This document shows, piece after piece, positions 53,327-64,000 of a DNA stretch of 64,000 nt. Where the stretch lies: assembly GCA_027886175.1 (NCBI GenBank), contig JAJNNQ010000019.1, forward strand, positions 17,441,501 through 17,505,500, written 5' to 3'. This DNA comes from Phylloscopus collybita (Eukaryota; Chordata; Aves; Passeriformes; Phylloscopidae). A program made the translations under genes and the position numbers. A model generated the notes under the pieces. It was given only the letters and a program-made list of their open reading frames with translations, did not search any database and was not told where the DNA came from. The first letter of the stretch is position 1; each line of letters opens with the position of its first letter.

Positions 53327-54065
53327 CTTCTTCCATTAACGAGGAATGATGTGGTGGTGGGGCAGTGTCTGCGTGCTGTGGCAGTGATCCTTCCCTCCGA
53401 GTGGCACGGAGTAGGGATTGGAGATTTGTCATAGGGAGGATGAATTTGAGTAGGGAAGAGTGTCCCCCGAGGAAAGGAGACGCTGTGTAGCTCGTGGGCT
53501 GTGTCACTGGTGACAAACTGCAGAATGTCTGCCGGGCTGGAGACCTCTGCCCCTGCATGGAGAGGTCCTCGCTGTATCCTGGCAGAGCTTGTCTGCCCAA
53601 AAGGAGAAGCGAGGTGGAAAAGGAGGCTGCAAGAACAGCTCTTCATCGAGCTGCCTGAATAACGTACAGGAGCTGTGGTGGTGCCGTGCTTTCTCAGCGT
53701 TCTTGGAGGATTGGTGTTCTGGGCTGTGATGGGTTTGGATCCCCGAAGGAAGGATTCAAACAATCCCCTGGGTTGTTTGGTGTAATCGAAGCCTTTTGCA
53801 CAGATGTCGGAATATCTGGGGCTTGGGCTACTCAGTCAAAGTGAGGTGGATTCTCTTCATTGAGATAACGGGTTCAGGAGTGTGTCTGTCTTCCAAAAGG
53901 GGAGGGAAGCGATGGAGAAGGGACGGTCTGTCTGTCTTGCATAAATTGCAGAAAAGCAGAAAGTTTGTTCCTTATCTGGAGAGATCAAAGTCGGCAGGAA
54001 AGAGGAAGGGGAGGTCTCGCCAAAAGACCTGTGTGCACTCCATGTCAATGTAATCACATGGAAAA

Positions 54066-54877
54066 TTAGTTGGTTAAAGAGACAAAGGAGAGGCAAAAAG
54101 AGAAGAAGAGAAGGAATCGGGACAACAAAAGACTATGAGAAAGAAGAGAAAGAAGGAAGAAACAAAGGAGAAATAATAATAATAATAATAAAAGATGTGA
54201 ATAAGGATTGAGAAAGAGATGGAAAGAGAGAAAGAACGGAAGAAACAATAAACTATTTTAATGACATGTCATTGACAGTATCACTGCACACAGAAAGAAA
54301 GGAAGGTGAGAAAGGAAGAAAGAAAAGAGGCAAAAAAGATTACAAAGAAAAGAAAATAAGATGGAACCATAAATTACATTACAAAAGTGCACCACATATA
54401 TAGCAGAAGAATACAGGAATAAAGGAGAAAGCCAAGAAGGAGAATCGCAAATTAGCAAAGCAGAAAGGACCGAGAGAGGCAGATGAGGCGACCAGCACGC
54501 ATCGAAATTACCTCTAAATGCGGAACGGACTTGGTCCCTAGAAATGTCCGCCTTGCTCAGAGCACCGCATTCGGCGCTGATGTCTGCAGTCAGTGCTGAT
54601 CGCTCCTGTTTGATCATCTCCACCGCGGCGCCGGAGGCAAGGAACGACCTAACAGCAGGGGTAAGGGAGAGGGAAGGATCGAAAGAGAAAGGAAGGGGGA
54701 ATAAAGGATAGAGCATGACAAGGCAAGGACTAAAACAAAAAGAGAAGAAAGAAAAAAGGGAAGTAAGACAGAAAAAAAAAATCTAGAAGAGACAACTGAG
54801 AAAATAGAGAAGGCTAAGGAAGGAAGAGAAAGCAAGAAAGAAGAAAGAAGAAGGAAAGACAAAGGAGTCAAAGAAGA
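54066..54877. repeat. Polypurine-rich tract upstream of the first alpha promoter
   Basis: The plus strand is strongly enriched in AG, AAG and GAAA words (54066-54460 and 54655-54877), interrupted by ordinary sequence at 54460-54650. A related purine tract lies at 59560-59830 before the second alpha exon, with shared flanking text (GCGGCGCCGGAGGC at 54626-54639 and 60006-60019). Confidence 0.7.
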
Positions 54878-55140
54878 GATGGCCATGACAGAGCGGTGGC
54901 ACAGACGCTGTGGCGGAGCGTGTGAGGCGGCGGAGCAGCGCACGGTGTCGCTGCAGGCTGAGGAACGGCGTGTGGGCGGCTCCGCCCCGGTGCGGCGGAG
55001 AGCCCGGCTGAGAGCGCGGGGGGGCGGCGCGGGCCGGGCAGCAGAGCCGGTGCGTCCGGGCGGCGGCGGGGAGCCGTGCGGGGCCCGTGCCGGCGCCGGC
55101 AGCCACAGCGGCATCGGCGGCCACAGCGGCGGCGGCAGCG
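54878..55140 (+). promoter_or_regulatory. Promoter / 5' UTR of the first alpha variable exon
   Basis: Collinear without gaps with 60101-60363 and about 95% identical by eye. Contains CAGACGCTGTGGCGGAGCGT and CACGGTGTCGCTGCAGGCTG, each with the CGCT core found in the conserved promoter element of clustered protocadherins. Assignment as that element is an inference; the start site is unknown. Confidence 0.6.
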
Positions 55141-57651
55141 ATGGGGGAGCGGTGTTTTTTGGCGGTGCGGGTGCTGATGCTGCAGGCGGCCTGGGCGCTG
55201 GCGGGCGGGCAGGTGCGGTACTCGGTGCCGGAGGAGGCCAAGGCCGGCACGGTGGTGGGCCGTCTGGCGCAGGACCTGGGGCTGGAGGCGGGCGAGGCGG
55301 AGGCGCGGCGGCTGCGGCTGGTGGCGCAGGGCCGGCGGGCGAGCGTGGAGGTGAGCGGGGCGAGCGGCGCGCTGCTGGTGAGCTCGCGGCTCGACCGGGA
55401 GGAGCTGTGCGCCAAGAGCGCGCCGTGCGCGCTGCGCCTGGAAGTGCTGCTGGAGCGGCCGCTGCGGGTCTTCCATGTGGAGCTGGAGGTCACCGACATC
55501 AACGACAATGCCCCCGTCTTCCCCGCCGCGCGCAAAAACCTTAGAATAACAGAATTGACCACCGTGCCGGGATCTCGTTTCCCGCTGGAGGGCGCGTCGG
55601 ATGCGGATATCGGAACGAACGCGCAGCTCTCGTACACACTCAGCCCCAGCGAGCACTTCTCTCTGGATTTACAAAAAACCGAGGAGGACGGTGAGTCCTT
55701 ATTCCTGGTGCTCAGGAAATCTCTGGACCGCGAGACGATTCCCGTGCACCGGTTGGTGCTGACGGCGAGTGACGGGGGCCGGCCGTCTCTGACAGGGACA
55801 ATGGAGCTGGAGATCTCGGTCATGGATGTGAATGACAACGCACCCCAGTTTAACCAGTCAGTTTATAAAGTGCAGCTGCCAGAAAATGCAGAACGCGGCA
55901 CTTTGGTGGCCAGACTAAATGCCACAGATTTGGATGAGGGGTCGAACAGTAATATCTCCTATTCGCTCCAAATCCTGTTCCCTCAGGATGTAAGAGACAT
56001 TTTCAGAATTGACAAAAACAGCGGAGAGGTCCGTCTGACGGGTGACTTGGACTTTGAGGATGTTGGTCTCTATCGACTGCAAGTGGACGCAACAGATAAG
56101 GGGACACCCCCGCTGTCGGGTCACTGCAAGGTGGTGCTGGAGGTGCTGGACGTGAACGACAACACGCCGGAGGTGTGGGTGACGTCGCTGTCGGTGCCGG
56201 TGTCGGAGGACGCGTCGGTGGGGACGGTGGTGGCGCTGCTGAGCGTGTCGGACCGGGACTCGGGGGAGAACGGGCGCGTGCGGTGCTGGGTGTGGCCGGC
56301 GTCGCCGTTCGGTCTGGAGGCGACGTTCGCGGGCTCGTACTCGCTGGTGCTGCGCGAGGCGCTGGACCGGGAGCGGGTGTCGGAGTACGAGGTGGAGGTG
56401 CGTGCGGAGGACGGCGGGGCGCCGGCGCTGCGCGCCAGGCGCGGGCTGCGGGTGCCGGTGTCGGACGTGAACGACAACGCGCCGGCGTTCGCGCAGGCCG
56501 TGTACACGGTGCTGGCGCGGGAGAACAACGCGGCGGGCGCGGAGCTGGCGCGGCTGTGGGCGCGGGACCCGGACGAGGCGGGCAACGGGCGCGTCAGCTA
56601 CTCGGTGTGGGAGGGCGGCGCGGCCGCCGTGTCCTCGTCGTCGTGGTCGGGGAGCCCGTCGGGCGGCGGGTGGCGTCCGGCGTCGAGCTACGTGTCGGTG
56701 GACGCGGAGAGCGGGCGGCTGTGGGCGCTGCAGCCCTTGGACTACGAGGAGCTGCAGGTGCTGCAGTTCGAGGTGCGCGCGGTGGACGCGGGCGAGCCGC
56801 CGCTGTGCGGCAACGCCACGGTGCAGCTCTTCGTGCTGGACGAGAACGACAACGCGCCGGCGCTGCTGCCGCCTGCGGGCTCGGCGCCGGAGGCGGGCGC
56901 CGTGGCGGCCGAGGCGGCGGCGGCGGGCTCGGTCTCGGTCTCGGTGTCGGGCACGCTGTGGGCGTGGGCGGCGTGGGGGGCGCCGGCGGGGCAGGTGGTG
57001 GCCAAGATCCGCGCCGTGGACGCCGACTCGGGCTACAACGCGTGGCTTCGCTACGAGCTGTTGGAGCCGCCGCGGGCCAAGGGCCCGTTCCGCGTGGGGC
57101 TCTACAGCGGCGAGGTGAGCACGGCGCGGCCGCTGGACGAGGCCGACGGCCCTCGCCACACGCTGCTGATCGTCGTGCGCGACCACGGCGAGCCGGCGCG
57201 CTCGGCCACGGCCACGCTCAGCGTGTCGCTGCTCGAGGCGGCCGAGGCGGCGTTGGCCGCGCCCGCGGGATCCTCCTCGTCGTCATCGTCGGTGTCGCGG
57301 GCGGCGGTGGGGGCGGAGCTGGTGCCCGGAGCGGCGAGCGCGGCGACGAACGTGTGGCTGGTGGTGGCCATCTGCGCCGTGTCGAGCCTCTTCCTGCTGG
57401 CGCTGGTGCTGTACGGGGCGTCGCGCTGGGCGCCGCGGGCAGCCGTGCTCTCGGGGCCCGGGCCCACCACGCTCGTGTGCGCCAGCGAAGTGGGCAGCTG
57501 GTCGTACTCGCAGCGCCACAGCCGCAGCCTGTGCGTGGCCGACGGCGCGGCCAAGAGCGACCTCATGGTTTTCAGCCCCAACTTCCCTCCGCCGCCGCCC
57601 GGCGCCGCCAACAAGGACACGCAGCCGGAGCCCTCCGCTCTCCTCGGCACG
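55141..57651 (+). CDS. PCDHA: Protocadherin-alpha variable exon 1 (first alpha exon in the window)
   Basis: Encodes 837 codons, phase 0, ending at a GT donor (57652, GTCAGT) and expected to splice to alpha constant exons beyond the right edge. Neuronal homophilic adhesion protein. Signal peptide ~1-23, then QVRYSVPEEAKAGTVVGRLA opens cadherin repeat 1; linkers DINDNAP (119), DVNDNAP (229), DVNDNTP (337), DVNDNAP (442), DENDNAP (567); transmembrane ~738-762. The tail segments GSWSYSQ (785-791) and KSDLMVFSPN are alpha hallmarks. The mammalian alpha RGD in repeat 1 is absent (GRRASVEV here). Repeats 5-6 contain Ser/Gly/Ala-rich inserts. Coding is extremely GC-rich. ATG 55141 is chosen because it starts the signal peptide and is shared with the next exon; the frame is open upstream to 55087. 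Reading on past the donor meets a stop at 57792. Confidence 0.93.
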
Positions 57652-60100
57652 GTCAGTGGTCCTTCCTTTGCTCATCTCTACTTAATTCTCTCCTTCTTCT
57701 GCCCCTTTTGTTGTGTGCTCCGAGCAGTCACTGCTGGGATCTGGGCCAAATTACCTGGGCCCGAGGGCGGTGGGTGCTTGACGGGTCATTAATAATGTCA
57801 AAGGCACCTTTGTCTCTGTCGTAATTGTCCCCCGAAGGCTTGCTAGAGACACAGCTGTATCGGCCCCCTGTGATATTACGGTCCTCAGCAGAGGTTCGCT
57901 GGTGTGGATATGGACTGCTTTTCCCTTGTAATGAGATCGCTTCCCTAAAATGCCATTTTTGCAGACAGTGCTCTTGCTGTCTACTCTGCAGCATTTCCAC
58001 CCGGGCTTAGGGTAGGAGGGCAAAAGAAGGAGGCTGTGCTGGTAACGGACCCGCGGGCAAGGAGAACTGCCATTGCTCAGTGCTGAGCCTGGTGGTCACC
58101 TCTGGTTCCTTCTCTGTCCTTCTCCTCTCATTTTCCTCTACAAGAGTTGTGGGAATTTGGATTTCTGGTCTAATGTATTTTCAATCGGCAGAGTGTAATT
58201 TCTCCCTTTTGGCTGATTCAACAGAGTCATTGTGAAAACTGGGATGGTGTTCTGGAGCAATGGGAAGACTTGTCTGAGGGAGCTGGAAATAGTCTGTAAA
58301 ATCCTGCTCCATGTCATAGGAAGAGAGGAATGGGAGATGTGAGATGATGCCCTTTTCTTGAGAATAAATGCTACTGAGTGAGGAATGGAGCATGCCTGGG
58401 GAATAGCAGGAGCCAGGATGGGCCCAGAGTGTTTCTGCCCAGGATCATTTCCCAAGTTGCAAGGGTCTGATGTTGGAGGCCTTCTGGATCTTGGGATAAT
58501 GTATGGTACTGAAATGGCCAGAGAGTCCTTCGAACATCTCCCATCAGAGACAGTTCCTTGTGCTGCCCCTGGCCTGACATGTGGAATGTGTTGGAAAAGA
58601 GTTGGTCACATTCAGACTGGTGAACATTTCTGCTGCTGTTTTGGGAGTGTTGTTGTGGGAGGGTGGCACTACAAACTGCTGTCCATGTGTGCTGTAGGGT
58701 GTTCATTCCAGCTTCCCCAGCTGTTGCCATGGTGAGTCTGTGCTCGTCTTCAGACAGGATTTTTAAGGGCAGTTGAGGGGGCGGGTGTTATCTTGTTGTG
58801 CTTTTCTTCCCCCTCCTGCCCTCCTGCATGGTCCCTGTGGGTAGAGATGGTGTGTCCTGTTATCACACACGGCTCGCTCTGGTGTCTGGATGTACAGGCC
58901 AAACCTCCCCAGCTGCAGAGCAGCCCAGCTCTGGTTTTCTTTTCTTGATATTCTCTCACCCAGTTAACATTTTGAGTGCACTTGTGCTTTTGGTGATCTC
59001 TTGGAGAAGAAGATTTGGGGGTACTGGGATCAGTATTGTTCACGCCTCTAATCACAGAACGTTTAAGAACTCGGTTTGTATTTGAAATTGCTGAAAAGGC
59101 ACAAAGCATCCTGGCATGTGGGAGAATTAAGAGAGTCACCGAATGCATTTACAACACTCTGGATATTCTTTGTGTCAGGCACGGGGGTAGGGGGGGATTT
59201 TAATTCCTCTTTGTGGAGGGAATAGAGAATGTCTGCTTATCTGTGGAGTTCCCAGTTTCCCAGGGTGTAAGATATAGGAATGTGGCAGAATCTGGTGAGG
59301 AGGATCCCACCACACAGCGCTGCTCCTCTGGAATCCTGTCAGGACGCCCAGAAGTTCTGCATATCTTAGGGTGCAGTTGTTCTTTCTGGTGTTGCTGCTT
59401 GTGCAATGTCTGCCCTGCATGCCTTTTCTTACTGGGTTTTGATGTGGAATATTGTTTGTCAGTGAGAAGCTTTTTGAAATTTGGATGATAAGAGCTTCTC
59501 CCAAAGAATGTGTCTCTACACCACATAAAGAACGTTGAAGACAAGGTAAGATAATTCCCTTCTGGGTAATGGAAAAGTGAACAGAGGATGGAAATGGAAG
59601 AAAACTGAAAGCAATGAAGGAAGAAAAGATGGATATAGAGACAGAGAAGGAAAGAAGAAAGTAGTAGAAGAAGAGAGAGAAAAAGGGCAAACTATAAATG
59701 AGTTCACTGGCACATCACCGACACTACCACTGTATACAAAAAAGAATGCGACAAAGGAGAGAAAAAAGAAGGATAGGAAGAAGCGAAAGAAAACCAGAAA
59801 GAAGATGTTACTGAAGAATGGCACAAGGAGGTAATTAGAATGGAAGACGACAAAGACAAGAAATATAAAACCAGGATTACTCACGGACATTGCCCCAAAT
59901 TGCTGGGCCGAGCTGGTTGCCAACAGCCTCCGCCCCGGTTAGAATATTCCAAGCGCTAAAGCCACGTAATTAGAAGTTGTGGATTCGAATAGTTTTGTTT
60001 GCAGTGCGGCGCCGGAGGCGACTGGCAGGATACCAGAAAGGGTAAGAGAGCAGCGGAGAAGGTCCAAAGTGTAAAATATAAAAGCAGCACTGTAAGAAGA
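57652..60100. other. Spacer between the two alpha variable exons
   Basis: Intron/intergenic sequence with no supported exon. The first ~300 bp match the sequence after the second exon in places (for example GAGGGCGGTGGGTGCTT at 57762-57778 and GAGGGCGATGGGTGCTT at 62980-62996), so the duplication unit extends past the donor. A purine tract occupies 59560-59830. The second unit also has a TATAAAAG at 60077-60084 with no counterpart before the first. Confidence 0.7.
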
Positions 60101-60363
60101 GATGGCCGTGATGGAGCGGAGGCAGAGACGCTGTGGCGGAGCGTGTGAGGCGGCGGAGCAGCGCACGGTGTCGCTGCAGGCTGAGGAACGGCGTGTGGGC
60201 GGCTCCGCCCCGGTGCGGCGGAGAGCCCGGCTGTGAGCGCGGGGGGGCGGCGCGGGCCGGGCAGCAGAGCCGGTGCGTCCGGGCGGCGGCGGGGAGCCGT
60301 GCGGGGCCCGTGCCGGGGCCGGCAGACACAGCGGCGACAGCGGCGACAGCGACGGCGGCAGCG
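60101..60363 (+). promoter_or_regulatory. Promoter / 5' UTR of the second alpha variable exon
   Basis: Gap-free copy of 54878-55140, offset by exactly 5223 bp. Shares AGACGCTGTGGCGGAGCGTG and CACGGTGTCGCTGCAGGCTG. A TATA-like TATAAAAG lies just upstream at 60077-60084. The coding frame is open upstream to 60133 because one base change removes the stop present in the first copy; the conserved start is 60364. Confidence 0.6.
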
Positions 60364-62874
60364 ATGGGGGAGCGGTGTTTTTTGTCGGTGCGGGTGCTGA
60401 TGCTGCAGGCGGCCTGGGCGCTGGCGGGCGGGCAGGTGCGGTACTCGGTGCCGGAGGAAGCCAAGGCCGGCACGGTGGTGGGCCGTCTGGCGCAGGACCT
60501 GGGGCTGGAGGCGGGCGAGGCGGAGGCGCGGCGGCTGCGGCTGGTGGCGCAGGGCCGGCGGGCGAGCGTGGAGGTGAGCGGGGCGAGCGGCGCGCTGCTG
60601 GTGAGCTCGCGGCTCGACCGGGAGGAGCTGTGCGCCAAGAGCGCGCCGTGCGCGCTGCGCCTGGAGGTGCTGCTGGAGCGGCCGCTGCGCGTCTTCCATG
60701 TGGAGCTGGAGGTCACCGACATCAACGACAATGCCCCCGTCTTCCCCGCCGCCCGCAAAAACCTCAGCATCGCGGAATTATCTCTGCCGGGATCTCGTTT
60801 CCCGCTGGAGGGCGCGTCGGATGCGGATATCGGAACGAACGCGCAGCTCTCGTACACACTCAGCCCCAGTGAGCATTTCTCTCTGGATTTGCAAAAATCG
60901 AATGATGGAAATATTGAACCTGAACTGGTTTTAACGAAATCTCTGGATCGCGAGACGATTCCCGTGCACCGGTTGGTGCTGACGGCGAGTGACGGGGGCC
61001 GGCCGTCTCTGACAGGGACGATGGAGCTGCTGATCTCGGTGGTGGATGCGAACGACAACCCGCCCCAGTTCAACCAGTCCGTGTATACAGTGCAGCTGCC
61101 AGAGAGCGCTGCCGTGGGGACGCTTGTGATGAGGGTGAACGCCACAGATGTGGACGAGGGACTTAACAGTGAGGTGACCTATGCCGTGACGAACTTCATT
61201 CCTCCGAGTGGAAAAGAGGTGATTTCTGTCAATCCGAAGACCGGGGAGATTCACCTCACAGCAGCCCTGGACTTCGAGGAAGTAAAAGTATTTAATTTTC
61301 GTATTGAGGCGAGAGACCACGGGACACCTTCGCTGTCGGGTCACTGCAAGGTTGTGCTGGAGGTGCTGGACGTGAACGACAACGCGCCGGAGGTGTGGGT
61401 GACGTCGCTGTCGGTGCCGGTGTCGGAGGACGCGTCGGTGGGGACGGTGGTGGCGCTGCTGAGCGTGTCGGACCGGGACTCGGGGGCGAACGGGCGCGTG
61501 CGGTGCTGGGTGTGGCCGGCGTCGCCGTTCGGTCTGGAGGCGACGTTCGCGGGCTCGTACTCGCTGGTGCTGCGCGAGGCGCTGGACCGGGAGCGGGTGT
61601 CGGAGTACGAGGTGGAGGTGCGTGCGGAGGACGGCGGGGCGCCGGCGCTGCGCGCCAGGCGCGGGCTGCGGGTGCCGGTGTCGGACGTGAACGACAACGC
61701 GCCGGCGTTCGCGCAGGCCGTGTACACGGTGCTGGCGCGGGAGAACAACGCGGCGGGCGCGGAGCTGGCGCGGCTGTGGGCGCGGGACCCGGACGAGGCG
61801 GGCAACGGGCGCGTCAGCTACTCGGTGTGGGAGGGCGGCGCGGCCGCCGTGTCGTCGTCATGGTCGGGGTCTGGGAGCCCGTCGGGCGGCGGGTGGCGTC
61901 AGGCGTCGAGCTACGTGTCGGTGGACGCGGAGAGCGGGCGGCTGTGGGCGCTGCAGCCCCTGGACTACGAGGAGCTGCAGGTGCTGCAGTTCGAGGTGCG
62001 CGCGGTGGACGCGGGCGAGCCGCCGCTGTGCGGCAACGCCACGGTGCAGCTCTTCGTGCTGGACGAGAACGACAACGCGCCGGCGCTGCTGCCGCCTGCG
62101 GGCTCGGCGCCGGAGGCGGGCGCCGTGGCGGCCGAGGCAGCGGCGGCGGCGGCGGGCACGGGGTCGGTGTCGGGCACGCTGTGGGCGTGGGCGGCGTGGG
62201 GGGCGCCGGCGGGGCAGGTGGTGGCCAAGATCCGCGCCGTGGACGCCGACTCGGGCTACAACGCGTGGCTGCGCTACGAGCTGTGGGAGCCGCCGCGGGC
62301 CAAGGGCCCGTTCCGCGTGGGGCTCTACAGCGGCGAGGTGAGCACGGCGCGGCCGCTGGACGAGGCCGACGGCCCTCGCCACACGCTGCTGATCGTCGTG
62401 CGCGACCACGGCGAGCCGGCGCGCTCGGCCACGGCCACGCTCAGCGTGTCGCTGCTCGAGGCGGCCGAGGCGGCGCTGGCCGCGCCCGCGGGATCCTCCT
62501 CCTCCTCGTCGGTGTCGCGGGCGGCGGTGGGGGCGGAGCTGGGCCCCGGTGCGGCGAGTGCGGCGACGAACGTGTGGCTGGTGGTGGCCATCTGCGCCGT
62601 GTCGAGCCTCTTCCTGCTGGCGCTGGTGCTGTACGGGGCGTCGCGCTGGGCGCCGCGGGCGGCCGTGCTCTCGGGGCCCGGGCCCACCACGCTCGTGTGC
62701 GCCAGCGAAGTGGGCAGCTGGTCGTACTCGCAGCGCCACAGCCGCAGCCTGTGCGTGGCCGACGGCGCGGCCAAGAGCGACCTCATGGTTTTCAGCCCCA
62801 ACTTCCCTCCGCCGCCGCCCGGCCCCGCCGCCAACAAGGACACGCAGCCGGAGCCCTCCGCTCTCCTCGGCACG
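60364..62874 (+). CDS. PCDHA: Protocadherin-alpha variable exon 2 (second alpha exon in the window)
   Basis: 837 codons, phase 0, ending at a GTCAGT donor (62875), exactly as in its neighbour. Signal peptide starts MGERCFLSVRVLMLQAAW. Linkers DINDNAP (119), DANDNPP (228), DVNDNAP (336), DVNDNAP (441), DENDNAP (567); transmembrane ~737-761; alpha tail marks GSWSYSQ and KSDLMVFSPN. Compared with the first exon, repeat 1, repeats 4-6, membrane helix and tail are nearly identical. The end of repeat 1/start of repeat 2 (NLSIAELSLPG against NLRITELTTVPG), part of repeat 2 and all of repeat 3 differ strongly. Small length changes in Ser/Ala runs cancel, leaving equal totals. The frame continues past the donor to a stop at 63102. 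It is expected to share the off-window alpha constant exons. Confidence 0.93.
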
Positions 62875-64000
62875 GTCAGTGGCAATTCCTTGCTCGCTTC
62901 TCTTATCTCCCTCTTTGCCCCTTCTCTCTCGTTTCCTAACCTGCTTCTTCTCTTGGCCGGGCTCCGCCCCCGGAGCCTGAGGGCGATGGGTGCTTTAAGT
63001 GTGTTAATTGCACCTCGTTGTCTGCTGCCTTGTCCTTGCTGGGGAAGGGTATCGCGGTATCCCCTCGGGGTACGCGCCTGGGTTTTGCCGCTGGGGATAT
63101 GAATTGATCTGCTCTAGAATTAAATCATTGCTGGTTGCGATGAGAGCTGTCTTGTGATGCTGTGAGGTTTCAGTTTTGGAGAGAACGCTCCTGCTTGCTG
63201 GCTGTGTAGGTTTTCCACGAGCTTGCTCAGTGTGTGTGGGACAGGCTGTGCTGATGACCGTCCAGCAGGCGCTGAGCATCTCCTCATTGCCTTTGCTCAC
63301 TGCTGACCTTGGTGGTATCCTGTGGGTTTTTTTTCTCTGGCCTCATGTTCTATCATTTGTCCTCTACAAGACATGCAAGGCAAGGGGGGCGTTTGGACTT
63401 CTGTGCTCATGTCAGTATGGAAACTGGGAAGGCTTTGTGGCCTTTTCGTGTTTTGTTTCCCACATTTTTGTTAGCTGTAGTTCTATTTTGCTCTCCTGGC
63501 TGGACAGGTGATTTGATGGACACTGACCTTTTTTTGGTACGTTTTCTCAATATTTGAAACATTTGAAACACCTTTACAAGTTCCCTGTAAATCGTCTTCT
63601 AAACAAAAATGTCAACAAAAAATCCTACAACCGATTTCTCCTACACAGTCTGTAGCCACTGTATTGGTGTGTTCATCACCGTGGTACTTGGTCTCTCTCA
63701 GCATGACATCGGTGTCCATTGCCATGAGAGCTGTCCCAACATGAGTGCTACAGGAAATACTGGTCTCAGGTCTGCCTAGCAAAGCTCAAGGTACAGCTGC
63801 AGAGTCTGCCAGAGCACGTATGTGATGCCATCTGTGTGGATTTCACGGTGCTCTCATTGCTGGGAAAGGTTAACGAAAGCCTGATTGATCCCTGAGGTAG
63901 GAAAGGAAATTGTGCCCTGTCAGAGAGGTGAATGTGGCAGTGACACTGAGCAGGTCCTGGTTATGTCCTGGTGTGAAATGTGACCTTGAGCACTGGGGAG
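62875..64000. other. Sequence after the second alpha exon
   Basis: Spacer toward the next alpha variable exon, which is not reached. No exon or repeat was recognised; the first ~200 bp resemble the matching region after the first alpha exon. Confidence 0.6.

Noticed and set aside
55915..57186. 423-codon minus-strand frame (and similar ones at 54783-55838, 59970-61145 and 61858-62739)
   Set aside because: Antisense shadows of the alpha exons; rich in Arg/His/Pro with no family resemblance.
56175..57824. 549-codon plus-strand frame inside the first alpha exon (and the 514-codon equivalent at 61395-62939)
   Set aside because: Both are frame-shifted shadows of the GC-rich cadherin coding sequence, made of Gly/Arg/Ala runs without motifs.
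60133..60363. 77-residue N-terminal extension of the second alpha exon
   Set aside because: The first copy has a stop in the same place, the extension has no signal peptide or domain, and the conserved MGER start is followed at once by a signal peptide.

Overview
The window is vertebrate nuclear DNA, almost certainly from a bird. Genes are intron-split with GT/AG boundaries, the dispersed repeats are CR1 LINE 3' ends (at least nine pieces, typical of avian genomes), introns are short, and the gene order matches the HARS / ZMAT2 / clustered-protocadherin region (human 5q31). No prokaryotic, plasmid or viral gene system was seen.

Layout. (1) 302-5403, minus strand: the first six coding exons of cytosolic histidyl-tRNA synthetase HARS1; the rest lies off the left edge. 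(2) 6127-11448, minus strand: a complete 12-exon mitochondrial-type histidyl-tRNA synthetase, HARS2 (503 aa). The two synthetases are head to tail, only 723 bp apart. (3) 11568-21063, plus strand: complete ZMAT2 (6 exons, 199 aa), diverging from HARS2 across a 119-bp CpG-rich promoter. (4) 21.1-31.3 kb: intergenic, ending in a CpG island. (5) 31353-36793, plus strand: a complete four-exon protocadherin with one large variable-type exon and its own three short cytoplasmic exons. Position and structure fit the delta subcluster known from lizard and coelacanth and absent from mammals. (6) 36.8-55.1 kb: intergenic, with an orphan CpG island, a 145-bp tandem duplication and several large microsatellites. 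(7) 55141-57651 and 60364-62874, plus strand: two tandem protocadherin-alpha variable exons (837 codons each) with copied promoters; the alpha constant exons are off the right edge.

How the genes relate. HARS1 and HARS2 charge tRNA-His in cytosol and mitochondrion. ZMAT2 is a spliceosomal zinc-finger protein. The protocadherins are neuronal adhesion molecules; in the alpha cluster each variable exon has its own promoter and splices to shared constant exons downstream, while the delta-type gene is self-contained. The most interesting points are the delta-type gene, the rearranged HARS pair with apparent gene conversion, and the mosaic near-identity of the two alpha exons.
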